Shown piece by piece: positions 45,194 to 57,619 of a stretch of 64,000 bases of DNA; position 1 is the stretch's first letter, and every line of letters starts with the position of its first letter. The notes beneath the pieces are model-generated. The model was not told where the DNA came from. It saw nothing but the letters and a program-made list of their open reading frames with translations, and did not search any database. The stretch is from assembly GCF_001540865.1 (NCBI RefSeq), contig NC_033628.1, positions 11,381,249 through 11,445,248 of the forward strand, written 5' to 3'. Made by a program: the position numbers and the translations under genes. This DNA comes from Ananas comosus (taxonomy: Eukaryota > Streptophyta > Magnoliopsida > Poales > Bromeliaceae).

Positions 45194-45420
45194 TATAAAT
45201 AGGAGCAGGTGGAACGTCAAGGCATTTAGCATATTGTCAGTGTGGGGGGATCAGCATTTATTAGCACGCTAGATGGCTTTCCCTTAATATCGTCGAGACA
45301 AAGATTCCTCACTTCAACTGCTCCGTCGCCTTTGCGGCCTTACCCCTCCATGCCTTCCCACGTTTACTACCAACACCTCCTCCTTTCAAACTTCAAAACT
45401 ACAAAAAAGTATAAAATATA
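45194..45420 (+). promoter_or_regulatory. TATA box followed by an unrecognised possible transcript
   Basis: TATAAATA at 45194 lies in GC/GA-rich promoter-like DNA. The sequence 25-130 nt downstream (CATTTATTAGC ... AGACAAAGATTCC) resembles 40660-40740 upstream of MIR171. The open frame from 45242 (60 codons) has no motif. Function unknown. Confidence 0.3.
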
Positions 45421-45630
45421 CTAGATTATATATAGTTATATAAATATATATAGTAGGCTAGAATATTTGTAAAAGTATCATGGTATACTTGTGGTGTTTT
45501 TAGCCCTTGGATGGAGAGATGTGAGATTGAATGATGGTGGACTACTATATAGTATATATATATATATATATATGAGGTATATATATATAAAAGAGAGGAG
45601 AGAGAGAAGCGGGCGGGGGAGGGGGGTGCG

Positions 45631-45722
45631 GAGCTCGGGGAAGGCATTTCTATGGGAGGATTTGGAGAGAGAGAGAGAGAGAGGAGCTCGGGGAAGGCAT
45701 TTCCATGCGGAGGATTTGGATA
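45631..45722. repeat. Tandem 55-bp duplication around a GA run
   Basis: GGAGCTCGGGGAAGGCATTTC appears twice, followed each time by GGAGGATTTGGA, with a (GA)n run between the copies. TA and GA microsatellites lie just upstream (45548-45605). Confidence 0.8.
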
Positions 45723-45779
45723 GCCTCAATCTAGATTCTGGTACTCAACCTAGGTTTCTGGTGGAGCTAATTTAGCGTT

Positions 45780-46260
45780 AGAGTTTCTTAAAAAAATACG
45801 ACTCAACCAAGTCTAGTCGAAAATTTTATTGAATTCAGATAATTTAGAAATTTTTAAACGATCATAACTCGCTCAAGTATCTAATTTTATCGCACAACTC
45901 CAATTCGAAAAACACTTTTTCAGATCTATACATTGAATAGTAAAACAATTCCGGCCGATTTTGAGACCCAAATTCAATTGTTTCGGTCTTTTCTGTTTTT
46001 TTGGGTTTTTGTTTGTGCTTTTAGGTTATTTTCAAAAAAAATTATATTTTTTCTATTTTTAATCTGATTATTTAATTATTTTTATCTAATTAGATTTAGA
46101 GATATATTAAGATTTATTATCTTTGTCTAGTAGGATTGGAGTATCGATTATATATATATAGGCACGGTGGGTTCTTCGTGTATCATCTCTTTCCATTCTT
46201 GTATTTCTTCCCTCTCAACGCTGCTTACGTTTGCGTCAATTCTGAATCCAAGTTTGCATC
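45780..46260. mobile_element. Possible solo LTR fragment
   Basis: The sequence has the style of a plant Gypsy LTR: a U3-like part with CGATCATAACTCGC and TCCAATTCGAAAAAC, then AGATTTATTATCTTTGTC, a TATA-like ATATATATATAGGCACGG at about 46150, and a pyrimidine-rich TTCTTGTATTTCTTCCC. I found neither an internal region nor clean TG...CA ends. Confidence 0.3.
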
Positions 46261-47967
46261 TAAACCATTATATGGTGTTATCATAACTTCTTTTTTAGTG
46301 AATCTGTCATAAGCCACCGGCTTGATCAAACTTAAACGAGAGTAATAAGAAATTGTCAAATATCTACTGCAATATCACTTGTCATATATAGATGGAATCA
46401 TTCAACCTAAAAGCTTATTAGGTTTATTAGTTAGTTAATTCCGATTCAGCAAAAATTTGATACGAATATAATATGCATAAAATTCGTTTTCTAACTTTTA
46501 AATTTGATAAAAAAAATTAAGCTTAAAAAACGGATTCAGTATAAAATATAAAAAATAATATATAAAATATAAGATAATCTATATTTAAACATAAAAATTA
46601 TAAATTTTTTATTCAGATTTTCAATAATTCGGAAATAATTCGTGAATTATTCGGCTGACACAAAAATTCACGAATAATTTCCTTTCTTTGAAAAAAAATT
46701 TGTAAATGGACCGTTTAATTCGGATTTTCAATAATTCGCGAATAATTCACAAATTAACTAACAAAGATTTAGACCTTTATATATATCAAATGTGTGCGTT
46801 CTTATTAATTGTCCAATATGGAACTGTTTATAAGAGTAAACTCTTAATAATCTCTTCCTTTCACATGTGAATCAATCACAACGCATATCATTACCCAAGT
46901 GGATTAGTAGTTAATCCAAAATCCTTAATCTTACACTGTAGGATATTGTATTAGATCTAATACAATATTCCAAAGTTCTTCAATTGTATGATGAGATAAA
47001 TGCTGTGGATTAAATTGCTTATTAAAGATGACCGTTGTCATGATCAATGATGATTAATTTAATTACCTTGTTTACAGAGATAAATTTGGTGGTACATGTA
47101 CAAAGTCTGTAAATTAAAACAATGAGAAATTAAGCGCTTTGATCGCTTTTATGCACTTCCATGCAGTGGAGACTGGAGAATTGGAGTTAGCTATAAGCTA
47201 AGTTAGCATGTGTTTATCTTTACAATTAATGTCTTATTTGGTCTAATTATAGCTACAACACAATATTCTTCAAAACACCATCTAGGAAAAGAAAAAGAGC
47301 AACAATATCTTAATTAGACGATGCAAATTCAATTCACAGAAGCAGTACGAAATTTAAATACTGCAAAGATAACTTTCCTTGTACTCACTCCATCATAACA
47401 ATAGAATTGATCGAGAAAAGAGATCTAAACCTTATCTGAACATATACCAGGTTAGTTCTTCTTCCACCTCATCTACAGGGTTCGCGACTACACCACAATT
47501 GGTGTTAGATTCACAAAATGGTTCCTCTTTTTGTTTGTATGCTTAAATCTGCATAATTATGGACCAGTTTCTTAACGTTGCCTGAAGCGATATGACACCA
47601 AATCGGGACTGATTAGACTAGGTTCTAAGTTCATTATTGATTACAATTTCCTTACGCACAGAGGATTTGAGCCCGAGGCAAATCATGAAGTGTATCAGAT
47701 TTAAGTTTTTCGCACGGCTGATACTATAATGTGCTAGAGATTTCACTTTTGAAGTGTGCCACAGTCCATGAGGTACCAACTAAAATGTGCTTGAGATTTT
47801 CTTTATTGTGTTACAATAAGGAAAGCAGCTCTAGTTCATTGGAGAAATTTTGTTTTTGTTTTTTTTTTTTTTAGAGAGAAAGGTATTACGCTACTCGCTT
47901 CATTCAGTAAGAAAGTGAATTAAGCTACATGGGTGAGGCAGCATAGCATCGACGAGTGGCGCAGGCG

Positions 47968-48002
<35 letters not shown>

Positions 48003-49026
48003 ACTTGTTTAAGATATTCGGACTAAGTTTCATTCACAGATCCGTCAAGTGTTTAATCTCGAAGATGCCGACTGTTGGGTCAGCTTGCCTTGTTCGGAAA
48101 ATCGTTTCATTCTTGAATTCCTAAATGACACACCGGCAGACTATCAATCCTATAAGGCCCGTTGGAGTGTAGAAATTTTGTTCTACACTCCAAGAAAATG
48201 TTTGTCCTTCGAAGTACGTATCAGAATAAGAACATTAGACCACAAAAATGCAAAATGATAGTGAATTCCAAACACATTTTATACTGCAAAAGCTATATAC
48301 GCTACTGAAACCATACCAATATTTTAATCAAAATATTATAATCAGTTCCTAACAAGAAAGTCGCATGAACCATATTAAGGTATCGAAGCACAAATTTATG
48401 TGAAGTAGGCCGGTCTAAGGCACTAATCTCAACAGGAATTTACACAATTAAAAAGATTATATGTTCAGGCAGAATCTAGTTACAGATGCAAATCAAACTC
48501 TATAATATAATAGATAAGTTACAGTGCTGGTCACTAAACTCATCATCAAATCCTGATTAGATTGTCAAACTTTAACTTGTCCTAGTCTTTTTTTTTTTTT
48601 TTTTTTTTTTCTATTTCAATCAGGTGTCCTAGTGGAGATGACATGGTGATAATGTGACAGGCCAATTTGTCATCTAATGAATACAGTATGAAAAATATTT
48701 TTCTTACAAACAAATTCACAATATTTTAAGAACTACATAATTTAATGGTAGTGTATATCTCCTCGTAATTTATACTTTTTCGTCAATTAAATATCGCCAT
48801 ATATATGCTAGTTTGCAAAGTATTATAAATATAATATTATTCATACTGTATTAATGGATAATCTAAAGTTTAATGGAGCATAAGTAGTAACCCAACTATA
48901 CCAAATTAGAACTTCCTTGACATGAATGAAACATTGTAATAAATTCATTTTCCATTGGTGTATCCAAACCCTTATATATATACATATATTAAACTTTCAT
49001 TTAACATTCAATATATATATATATAT
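46261..49026. other. Intergenic DNA, AT-rich
   Basis: No gene recognised. It includes a SINE fragment at about 47865-47945 (minus), an A homopolymer at about 47970-48000, a T run at about 48590-48610 and a (TA)n run ending near 49030. The open frame at 47933-48258 arises around the A run and is not credible. Confidence 0.45.
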
Positions 49027-49530
49027 ATATAGAGTTGAGCTAGAATACTATCGGTAGTAAACGAGCCGATTTACTACCGATTTGTTTTCGATAAGAGAAC
49101 TTTCAAATTGACGATCGGCTCCGTTGAACATGATCTATACCACTTGAAGTGTTTAGAAATTAAATTTCAAATCTTTTCGACATCATTTGTCTAATGATCA
49201 AGGGTTTCAAAATTTGTAATTTTAAGGTCGATAAGAGGCGTTTTCTCGTTTAACGGCGTAAAGATATCCAAACCAATTGAAATTTTGGTTAGAAAATTCT
49301 TTAAACTATTTAAAACAAGATCTATATTCTTGATCTTGATTACAAGACTCCTATCATCATTTTTTAAAGAGTATTCATTTTCAGCCATTCATTTTTTTTG
49401 TTCACTTAATGGATAAAAGAACAATATCGAAAGTGCGTGAAATTTGATTTCTAGGTAGTTTAAATGGTTTAGATCATATTTAACGAAGCCGATCGTCAAT
49501 TTGAAAGCTCTATCATCGAAAACAAATCNG
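49027..49530. mobile_element. M1-type MITE beside (TA)n, truncated at an N
   Basis: It starts directly after a TA microsatellite with GAGTTGAGCTAGAATACT. The next block CGGTAGTAAACGAGCCGATTT contains an inverted TACTACCGAT. The interior is a diverged relative of 57021-57560 (GTTTAACGGCGTAAAG, TTGAAATTTTGGTTAGAAAAT). The right end nears its inverted subterminal block (GAAAACAAATC) and is cut by the N at 49530. Confidence 0.65.
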
Positions 49531-50547
49531 CCTCTGCCTCTGCCTCCGCCTCTCGCACCCCACGGAGCGGTACCGGTTCCTCTTCTCCAGCTCCGAAATG
49601 TATGAGTCCTCTACACACCACTACGAGGAAACAACCTTGTTCATGCCTTTCATAATTAGAAAAAAAGAAAAACTCAAAAAACTAAACAAATCCCATGTAT
49701 TTTAAGTGCAAGATACCTAAGACACCGAACCAATATATATATATATATTCTTCGTCTCCTCTCCCCAACCCTTCTCGCCTCCGCTCCTCCTCGAAACGCA
49801 CTGACCCATCTCTCCCACTTCACAAAAACCACAAAACCCAATTCGAATTTCGCCTAGTTATATACAAAGAAGCCTCATTTGTGATCGAATTCTCGCTCTA
49901 AATTTAAGCAGAGGAATAGGGGAAGGGGAAGTAAAACACGCCGACGAAGAGAGAGGGAAAGGGTTCTCTCGGTTTCTTAATTTATTATATTGCGATGGTT
50001 AAATTGTACTATTTGTCCGTCGAACAAGTAATAATACCGATTTTGTAATTTTAGTCCATGAATCTCATATTTTGCAGTTGCGTCCTATACAGTTAAACGA
50101 AAATTTTAAATTTTTTTTTGTAAATTATTATTCTAATTTTTGTATAAAACGATCTTACTATTTAAAATTTGATGGTAAAATAATAGAGTTTAGTATTCTA
50201 ATTTGGTGGTTGTATTATTATAAATCCAATAGCTAAAAAGTTGATTGTAAATAATATTTATTTTCAATCAATAATATGTCAGGTGGACTTCGAGATTAAA
50301 TTTTATAATTGTGGTACATAATAGGCTTGCCTAATGAAAATATGATGATTCTTCGATTACAGTAAAATTACTGAAATCAAAGTATAAGCATCAGATAAAA
50401 TTATTTTAAAGTGGTAAGTTTTGCATGCAAAATTTAGAATATTTAAATTTTTTATGTATAGAACTAGTGTCAAATGATTGAGGGTATGCTTGTACCTAAA
50501 AGCACGAGATCCATTGGTGTTCCTATATTGATAGCCTTTGGGATGGG

Positions 50548-50595
<48 letters not shown>

Positions 50596-52160
50596 TCGGT
50601 ACTATGTTTTTATAAGTACAATTTCTTTCATACTTATAAGTTATTTTTGAGATAAAAATCGAATTCTGTATTAACTGTTTAATTTTTAGATTTTTTTTTA
50701 AGGCCTAATTATCTCAATCTTGTAGACTGGTTCACATGCTTTATGAGTGAAGCGGATAATAATTTATTTTTTAAAAAAAATTATTTGTGAAAACTCAGAA
50801 ATTGATTAGTTTAAGTAAAAGTTTAAGGAGTAATTTGTAATATCAAGATACTAAAGGGACTGTTGATACATTTTATCCTGTTGCTTTTGAGAGGCGAACC
50901 GCTTTTTCTGAACCCCGCCCGTGGTCGCCTCGTTAAAACTACTTTTCGCCCGTGAACCGACGGCTGAGATCACTCCTTGTACGGCGGGGATGCAGTTTCG
51001 TATGCCGCGTCACACGTGGAAGCTCAATCCGCTGTAACGTGGATGGTGGAAATTTTGCATTTTAATGCGGGATTTTATTTATTATATGAAAATAATTAAA
51101 AAAAAAAACATAAAAGGTGTCTTTTCTATATTAGAGTTGGGTCCTCGTAGAACAACGAATGTGGCGTTAATTACCAACATTGTATTAGAACACATTGCAA
51201 AGAGATCTACTAAATTAAGATGTCACTATCACCGTATAAAAATCAATCACAAATTTCGCAATATGACTTGCGGGTTCATCTAAAGTAATTTGTTTCTTTT
51301 TATCCTCCACTATAGCCTATAGGTATGTTAGTGATCCATAATTTTGGATATCCCCGCAGTTGATACTTTTTCTTACTAATAGAGCATCTCTCGTAATCAT
51401 TTGCTCAAGGGTAATGTGTAAAAAAAATAACGGTTAATGTTCTTTGAAAACTTTACAGCTAAAAATAAATATTTTAATAAAATTAAGCTACTATACTATT
51501 AATAGTACCATTCAAGAACTTTGAGATTGATTGAAACAATTGCCAAATTTATGTAGTTTGTTTTGACTGGCAAGTTTGAATAACATTATGTAATATTTAC
51601 ACTTCTAGCACATTCTTTTCTAGATATAGTAAAGGTGAGACGCGAGAGACAGATGATAGAGATGTGTTAATATGAAAGCGTTATTCTGGTTCTAGTGAAA
51701 AGATATTCGATCAGTAAAATACAATACCATGTAGTATAACTTTACAATCTCATTTAAATATATGAACACCTGTAGAGGAGAAACGTAATCAGTAAAATCA
51801 CATCATATGACCGAAATAAGACTTACGCAGTTTCCCGTTCATGTGGAGGAAACTATCTACCTTGCCCTAGTATATTAAGGAATGATCTCCGCGAAAATCC
51901 AGCTCGCAGAAAAGTTTACCATCCCCACTTCAATGAACAAAACCAATCGGCAGGTTGGCCTAGAAGATAACTATACAATCTAGTGTTTTGTCCTGTTTAA
52001 TAAGAGAGGTACAACTATACAAGGGTCATATATTAGTTGCCCAGTATTCGAATCTTCAAGAAACAAATCATGGGATCAGGTACAACTATTTCTGACGTAA
52101 ACAAAAGCAATGATACTGGAACTGTTTTTGACAAAAAAAGATGAAGGTAATTCCAAGGAA
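49531..52160. other. Intergenic region, contains a GC-rich patch and promoter-like DNA
   Basis: The CCTCTGCCTCCGCC-rich 49531-49600 follows the N and may be a misjoined piece. 49740-49980 is CT-rich. 50548-50594 is a (TA)n(GA)n run followed by an M1-like end (TTTTATAAGTACAATTTC). 50880-51060 is GC-richer, with CACGTGG at about 51013. No gene recognised; a 72-codon frame at 51065-51283 has no motif. Confidence 0.4.
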
Positions 52161-52162
52161 CT

Positions 52163-52164
52163 TA

Positions 52165-52226
<62 letters not shown>

Positions 52227-52435
52227 GAGCCAGAATATTTTTAGAAGCACCAATCTCTTGGTGCTTCTAAATTTCTAATCCTTGAATTTACTCCTTAATT
52301 GCTAATACTTTTTAGATCAAACACTATTCCACCTACCACCACCTACCACCATCATCTCAACCCTACATCTCTCCATCTAATAGTTAAAAACTCAAAAGCA
52401 CCACCCCCTTGATGCTTTTGAAAGTATTCTAGCTC

Positions 52436-52482
<47 letters not shown>

Positions 52483-52484
52483 GT
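52163..52484. mobile_element. MITE bracketed by mirror-image microsatellites
   Basis: The element body is 52224-52438, with inverted ends ATTGAGCCAGAATATTTT.AGAAGCACC and AAAGTATTCTAGCTCAAC. It is preceded by (TA)n(GA)n (52163-52222) and followed by (TC)n(TA)n (52439-52484), so the simple repeats are themselves inverted copies. It shares GAGTTGAGCTAGAATACT with the 49027 element. It lies just past the AKRP stop codon. Confidence 0.75.
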
Positions 52485-52710
52485 TTTGCAATAGTGTAAT
52501 CTCATATTTGGATTTGTGTTTCCCTAAAATTTGCATCATATCTAAGAAACTTAAAAGTTTGTAAATATTCTTTGAATGAAGCTTATGGTCAAGATTCCAA
52601 TGTGTCATATTTACGTAAGCAAAAGGATGATTTGAACTCACCGATGTAGAAAAGGACAAACAGTTTGAAACAGCTGGCATCAACAAGTTATAGAATCAAA
52701 TTCAAGCTCG

Positions 52711-55700
52711 TTACGTCGACAATGGCCTGCCTTTCAGTAATCTGACAAGCTCATAGGTCCTCATATGCCGACCGGAGTGAAGACAGAGTTCAAGTGGGGT
52801 CAACCCATCCTAAAAGCATGTAAGAACATTATTCAGTCAACATTTTTGAAAAGAAACAAATACAGTTCATGTCACATATTGACTGCAAATATTGATCAAC
52901 GCCAACAAGAGAAAAGGGAAATAATAATTCGTGGATGATCATACGACTAACAACTGGTTACTCCAAATATTACTGTAAACACACTTAGTGACTTACATTA
53001 TTTTTTAAGGTTCTGTCTGCACCTTTTATTAGTAGAAGTCTCACAATATCTGTTCTTTGAGTTTGCACTGCGAGATGCAATGGCGTCCAACCACTCTACA
53101 AAGAAGAAAAAGATATTATAAGATTGCTAGTCCACAGAGAGAGAGAGAGAGTCCAAGTTTTGTATAGAATTTGCTGGCATACTTCATCTGCAAGATTTAC
53201 ATCAACATTGTATAGCAAAAGAATCTTTATAGTCGGACTTGACGCAGTTTGGACAGCATAATGCATCAATGTAGCTCCATCCTGTTGCAAGCAAGTAGTA
53301 TAATCAAGTTCCAAGAAAAAACTAACAAAAAGCTATTAAATCAAATGCGAGATCAACATGCATTCACATAAAACTATTATAAGCATTCTATCTTGTAAAT
53401 GAATATTATATCTCAATAAATGATTCTTAACCAGTACACATCTGCCTGTTTTTATCAAAACCAACACATGAAATTTGGAAAGTAAGAAATGCTAGCAGTT
53501 TATGCTGAGTCATATTTTTTATCAGTTAGTGGTCAAGTGATCAGCACCAGAAATTACGGAGATTCTCATACAAGCAAGAACAGGAAAACATGCCAAAGTC
53601 ACAAGCGGAAATGTGGAATCGATGCAAAAAAAGGTCCCAAACAAACACTCAATCACAAATTCTGCATGCAAACCTACGGAGTAAAATATCAATCACTGAA
53701 CCACAAAGTCAGTTTGAAGTTCCTCCACTATAACTATTAGGCATACAAGTGGACAGAATTATACATGGATGATAGAGAAATGGCCTATTTAACAGACTCA
53801 AAAATATGTTAACAAGAGCAAATATAAGAGTATAATGTTCGTGAAGATATTATACATTGAAAAGAAAAAGAAAAAAATTGTTTGGGGGGGGCGGCAGGGG
53901 GAGGGAATATCAAGCACTTTATGTAGATTTCAAAGTTTCTAAAAGGCTTACCCTATCACGGACAAATGGATTTGCTGAGTTTCTCAAAAGATAATTGACA
54001 ATGGCTTGTTTGTTGCAAATTATTGCTTTATGTATTGCTGATAAACCATCCTGGAAGAAATAAAAAACATTGACAGAAAATATAGGCATTAAACAAAAAG
54101 GAACTAGCATATTAAAAAGTACTGCTCCAAAGTGCTGAACAATAAAATATATTTTCTTTTCTCACTGCAAGAAGAGAAAAAGATCATCACAAAATAGGAA
54201 GATAGTATACCTTGTCAACACCATTGATATCAACATTGTGTCTGAGAAGCCTGTCCAAAAGATAAAACTCTCCTGAGGCAGCAAGAGTGTGTAGGGGCAG
54301 CCATTTGCTCTAAAAGAAAGAAAGGTCATACAATTGAGAGCATTACATCAAAAAACTACATTAAAAAAAAAGAGAATATAAGTCAATAAAGTATAGCTAT
54401 ATGAGCTTTGGATGATGACCAGAAAAACAAAAGATAATTAAGATACAGATGATGTGTGAAAGCAAAAATAAATTTAACTGCACGCCTTAGGTAACAACTA
54501 GCAATCATCAATCTTCACTAGTTTTACTCTATGACACAGTTATCTGCGCCTTTTACATACTACCATCTGTACCATCTCAAAAGGCAGAGTCCCCTATTAT
54601 GTCTTCAATTGAAGCCACTCCTACAAGCAAAGTTTTTCATTCCTAACTGATGAATCTGATCTTTCCCTATTTCAGAAATATGATAAAGAAAGGTAAAGCA
54701 ATGAAATCGATAAGCGAGCAACGGTGGAAAGTTTACTCCATTAGGTAATATGAAAAAGAAAGATAGAAAAGAATACTAGCATTGTAAAGTCGCAAGCCCA
54801 GAATTTGCCTAACGAACAGAGAGAACAGAACAAAGAGAGACTACAAATGATATTGACAACAATCAATGCAAAAATAACTTACAGAAGTTGCAACTTCCAG
54901 ATCAGGCATACGTTTGTTCAAAAGAACCTTCTCCTCATTTGAAAACAGCTTACGACGACCTAATCAGTTAGGAAAGAAAATAAGCTTTTGATATTATGCT
55001 TGTTGGAGATGAGAAACGACTTGCGATGCAAGTGAATCAGTAAGGAAAACCCATTTAAGATAACAAACAAATTAAATATTCTGGAAGTTTTGATTAAAGC
55101 TAAAGAGCAGAACTTAAAACAAGTGCAGAGAAATTAAATAAAGGAATGTAATGAATTCATATAGGTGACTAATTTTCGACAAAATATATGGATCTGTGTA
55201 CAATGCAAAGCCAGTTAATTTTGCACTAAGATGTATAGAAAGCCATATATCATCTACTATAGAACAGAAAAGAACAGGAGGCATCAGCCTAGATATATGG
55301 AATGAGAAAAGATTATGTTTTCCTGCAATATTGCAACTTAAGATTGCAATCTGAACCTAATTTAACAGCTTACAGCATCCAGTGTGCAAGGCTCCTGTCA
55401 CTAGGCTTATGGAAAAGGTCTGAACCTCGCATGCAGGGAGGCTGTTCCCAAAATTTGAACTCTGATATTTGCAATGGAGCCTGGCACCAAACCCCTCCCT
55501 CTATCATTAAAAAGTAAAACTATTTTTTAAAAAAAAGTTCTACTTTCTTAAACAGAAAGATATGATGATATGGTTCCATCCACTATGACTTGGTAATGTT
55601 TTTATTAGTCATCCCTACAACCTTTCAAATGACTGCAGATGTACAGAAAACACAAAATGAAGAATATAATGTTTTCTGTTATCCCCCTACTCTCCAATTT

Positions 55701-56703
55701 GTGTAATTAATAGCTCCAGTAAATATAATTGTGAGATTTCGGCGCTCTAAACCTGAACAAAAAGGAAGAATAGTCATCAAATTAGTCACTGTGCCTCTCC
55801 AAAAATTTTGTTTGATTCACCGCTGGACATAACTACATTATTGACTAATTTCCTCTGTGGAGCCTCCTCGGATTCAATAACACTACTACTCAAGAAACAC
55901 ATTTGCACTTGAAAGTTCACAATGAAAGGGAACTATCAAAATAACACAATTAAACAAAGAAAAACCCACTGCATACCTCTCGGATCCTTATCATCATCCA
56001 ACTCGCTTGGCTTATAGTCTCCGCTGCTAAAGAAATCAGCGATGTCCTCCAAACTCCCACCATCCAACCCCAATCTAGGGTTCTTCGGAGGGACTCTTCC
56101 TCCGGCCTTCGGCGGCCCCAGCACCTCCTTCTCCGCGAGGAACTCCTTCGGGTCATCAAGCACCACGGGTTTCAGCTGTGCCAGATTCATCTCCCTATAC
56201 GTCCGATACTCCGCCATATCCGGCACCGTCGGCGGCTTCCTCCGCTCTATCCGGCTCCCGAACTTCAACTGGTGCGCGATCTTGCGCTTCTCCTTCTTCG
56301 TCAGGTTGAGCTCCTCCACCGCATCCTTCCACTTCTCCGGCACCAAGTTCTCGGGCTCCGCCGCCGCCGCCGCCAAGGGCGGCTTCCTCCGCCCCCGCCG
56401 AGGCCTCTCGGCGGAATCGCGCCGCTCGTCGGCGGGGAGGAAGGCGTCGGCGTCCTCGAAGGCGCCCTCATCGAAGACGAGGCAATCGCCGACGACGACG
56501 TCGTCGTCCTCGAATTCGGGCGCGATCGAGGGTTCGGGATCTGGATTAGGGTGTTGGTGGGGGAGGGAGTAGGGGAAGAAGGTGGAGGCGGGGAGAGGAA
56601 GCTTCGAGAAGGGGCGAGAGGAGGGAAGAGAGCGAGAAGGGGAGAAAGGGATTTGGATGGGGGTGTTGAGGGGGAGGAGAAGGGACGAGAACGGCGGTGG
56701 CAT
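52711..56703 (-). CDS. AKRP: Chloroplast ankyrin-repeat protein, AKRP type, 7 exons
   Basis: Exons are 56703-55977, 54959-54883, 54309-54211, 54050-53952, 53281-53183, 53095-52997 and 52809-52711; all GT-AG, total 432 aa (Arabidopsis AKRP is about 435). The N-terminus is Ser/Pro-rich and poor in acidic residues, fitting a plastid transit peptide. An acidic region follows, then a conserved [19 protein letters not shown] linker. Five ankyrin repeats fill residues 269-432, each encoded by one 99-nt exon: [85 protein letters not shown]. The third repeat nearly matches AKRP, which distinguishes it from its partner EMB506. AKRP and EMB506 interact and are needed for plastid differentiation and embryo development. 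It is divergent from the DCAF8-like gene, 2.2 kb between start codons. Confidence 0.93.
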
Positions 56704-56942
56704 CTTCGCCTCCCAACGGGTGGATTTGGTTGATTTGCTTTGGGCGACTTCGAACCATCCCGATTCGCCGTTACCTTTTACGCGCCGTCGACGTGTTTAA
56801 TCGTATTTTATTTTATTACCTGGACATGATCTACCACGTCACCAATGCACCGGACCAGTTAATATCAACTCACCGTACAACATTTCTGCGCAGGCTACTC
56901 TTGAGGTTGAGGGCATTTATTAATGAGATTCGGTTTTAAATA

Positions 56943-57022
<80 letters not shown>

Positions 57023-57572
57023 GGCTACTATACTCTTATGAGTACGATCGCTTTCGTACTCATAAGTTATTTTTGATGATAGAGCTTCCGAATTGACGAT
57101 CCATACCGTTAAACATTATGTAGAGTATTTAAAACTTGTAGAAATTAAATTTTATAATTTTTCAATATCATTTACCTTACGATCAAAAGCTTACAAAATT
57201 GACAATTTTTAACGGCCGGTATGGAATATTTGCTAGTTTAACGGTGTAAAAGAATCGGAATAGGTTGAAATTTTGATAGAAAATTATATGCACTACCTAA
57301 ATAAAGATCAATAACTCCGATCTTAAATTGAAGAATCCAATTATCCATTTTTAGAATATCGTTCGACTTTGACCGTTCATTTTATACCTGCTTGATGGGA
57401 TTTATAATAATTTTGAAAAATTATGAAATTTATTTTTTTGAAGTTTCAAATACTCTAAATCATATTTAATGGTGTGGATCGTCGATTCCAAAACCCTAAA
57501 ATTGAAAACAACTTATGAGTACGAAAGGCTCTATACTCATAAGAGTATAGTAGCCTTACTATATATATATAN

Positions 57573-57619
<47 letters not shown>

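Noticed and set aside
47933..48124. 63-codon frame containing poly-Lys
   Set aside because: It is created by an A homopolymer at the end of a SINE fragment.
51065..51283. 72-codon plus frame
   Set aside because: No motif recognised; basic, AT-rich composition.
55950..56800. Plus- and minus-strand frames overlapping AKRP exon 1
   Set aside because: Shadows; the chosen frame continues through six further exons into ankyrin repeats.
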